Positions 63,175-64,000 of a stretch of DNA of 64,000 nucleotides are shown in pieces. Source of the stretch: Crotophaga sulcirostris (lineage: Eukaryota; Chordata; Aves; Cuculiformes; Crotophagidae); NCBI GenBank assembly GCA_013397455.1, contig VYZB01000290.1:1057356-1121355 (forward strand), in the 5' to 3' direction. Below the pieces are notes generated by a model, which was given only the letters and a program-made list of their open reading frames with translations, had not been told where the DNA came from and did not search any database. The translations under genes were made by a program, and so were the position numbers. Within the stretch, counting starts at the first letter, position 1; each line of letters begins with the position of its first letter.

Positions 63175-64000
63175 GTATCTCTTTGCCTTGAGGTAGGCAA
63201 AGCATATAAATGCAACGTGTTGTTTGGTAGCAAAGATTTGCAGTGTAAATCTGCAGTGTCTGAAAAACTTGATCTTCCTCAGAAGCTCTTGTCAGCCACC
63301 TATCTCTCCCCTTCAGTAACCCTGTAGATGATGATGTATTGGAAAGAGACAAAATTGTCAAGTGGTAAAATGAGATGTCCACCAATGAGAATGTTTGGTT
63401 TTAGCCTTGACTTCAGCATGCTGTTGTTTTCCATCTTTAAAATAACTCTTAGTGCCAACATTATAATTCTCCAGTGCCTATTCTTCTGACAATTTTTCTG
63501 ACCTGGATTTGACTCTTCGTGCCTGGAAAGATGCTTCAGGACACCTAGGTCGTGTGGAGTCAGCATGCAATTGCTATGATCTTAAGTGATTTTGCTTTTT
63601 AAATCTATTTTATACCTATTTCAAGAAAAATTAGACACTTGGGTAGGATGCTTCCTTGAAGGATGTTGTATTAAAGAAACTATGATAATATTTGCTACGG
63701 TAGTTGCTTGCAGCAACATAAAAAAAAAAGAAGAAAAGTAAAAAGGACTGATATATCGAGCTACTGTTTTTCATTGATTTGCTGTAGGATACCTGCTATT
63801 TTAAGATCGAGGACTCATCCTTGCTACCCATAGTACTGATAGCACAGTAGGGAACTTCTCCTGACCAGCAGAGCTGGAGCTCTGTGTTGTACACCAAGAA
63901 GGAAACACAATTAACACACTGTTAGCAAAATCTTTTATCCCTGTGGTTATTTCTAACCTGGCATGTAATGAGAGATATAGAGTGCTAGTCAATTGTTCAG
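63175..64000 (+). other. AMPH: AMPH intron 12 (5' part)
   Basis: 826 nt of intron following exon 12. The exon 12 frame stays open to the TAG at 63325-63327. No recognised exon, repeat or RNA gene; an A-rich run lies at 63720-63745. Confidence 0.88.

Noticed and set aside
63100..63327. Open frame starting at Met in this interval as a separate gene
   Set aside because: Its first 75 nt are the middle and end of AMPH exon 12; the rest is intron read-through.
1..64000. Bacterial-type features (operons, CRISPR arrays, insertion sequences, rRNA or tRNA genes)
   Set aside because: The window is a vertebrate intron-exon gene; no regularly spaced repeat-spacer array, cloverleaf or ribosomal sequence was seen.
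1..64000. Endogenous retrovirus or LTR sequence
   Set aside because: No polypurine-tract/LTR pair, primer-binding-site context or retroviral protein motif could be recognised in the open frames.

Overview
The window is vertebrate genomic DNA, most likely avian. It lies inside one large gene, the orthologue of AMPH (amphiphysin 1), transcribed on the + strand. No bacterial-type genes, operons or other protein genes were found. Eleven internal coding exons (called here exons 2 to 12 by homology) were placed by conceptual translation, matching splice phases and AG/GT borders. They sum to 1,056 nt, or 352 codons, with no stop or frameshift. This corresponds to about residues 24-375 if the unseen first exon encodes 23 residues, as I recall for mammals. 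The first exon and the 3' exons (rest of the linker, SH3 domain, 3' UTR) lie outside the window.

Layout: 1-28295 is the 3' part of a very large intron 1 with no recognisable exon. Exon 2 follows at 28296, then intron 2 (11.3 kb), exon 3, intron 3 (6.6 kb), exon 4 and a denser cluster of exons 5-11 from 49 to 58.5 kb. Intron 11 (4.6 kb), exon 12 at 63067-63174 and the start of intron 12 complete the window. Exons 2-9 encode nearly all of the BAR domain, the dimeric crescent that senses and makes membrane curvature. Exon 10 encodes a Pro/Ser-rich linker with several Ser-Pro/Thr-Pro sites. Exon 11 encodes a proline-rich SH3 ligand and an FxDxF AP-2 motif. Exon 12 encodes a clathrin box followed by a DPF motif. 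Together they give the known logic of amphiphysin at the nerve terminal: bind curved membrane, recruit clathrin, AP-2 and endophilin, and (through the unseen SH3 domain) dynamin.

The introns are AT-rich and repeat-poor. By eye they hold several old MIR/CORE-type tRNA-derived SINE relics, a few palindromic (MITE-like) relics resembling repeats I recall from turtle, crocodile and bird genomes, possible short CR1 3' ends, microsatellites and small tandem duplications. These repeat types, the sparse repeat content and the near-identity of the protein to mammalian AMPH are the basis for the bird assignment. I cannot name the species. I found no convincing undescribed system. The most useful items to check are the palindromic relics, a possible in-frame alternative donor after exon 12, a candidate conserved regulatory block near 9.35-9.85 kb, and two unexplained blocks open on both strands (32.5-33.1 kb and 41.3-41.8 kb).
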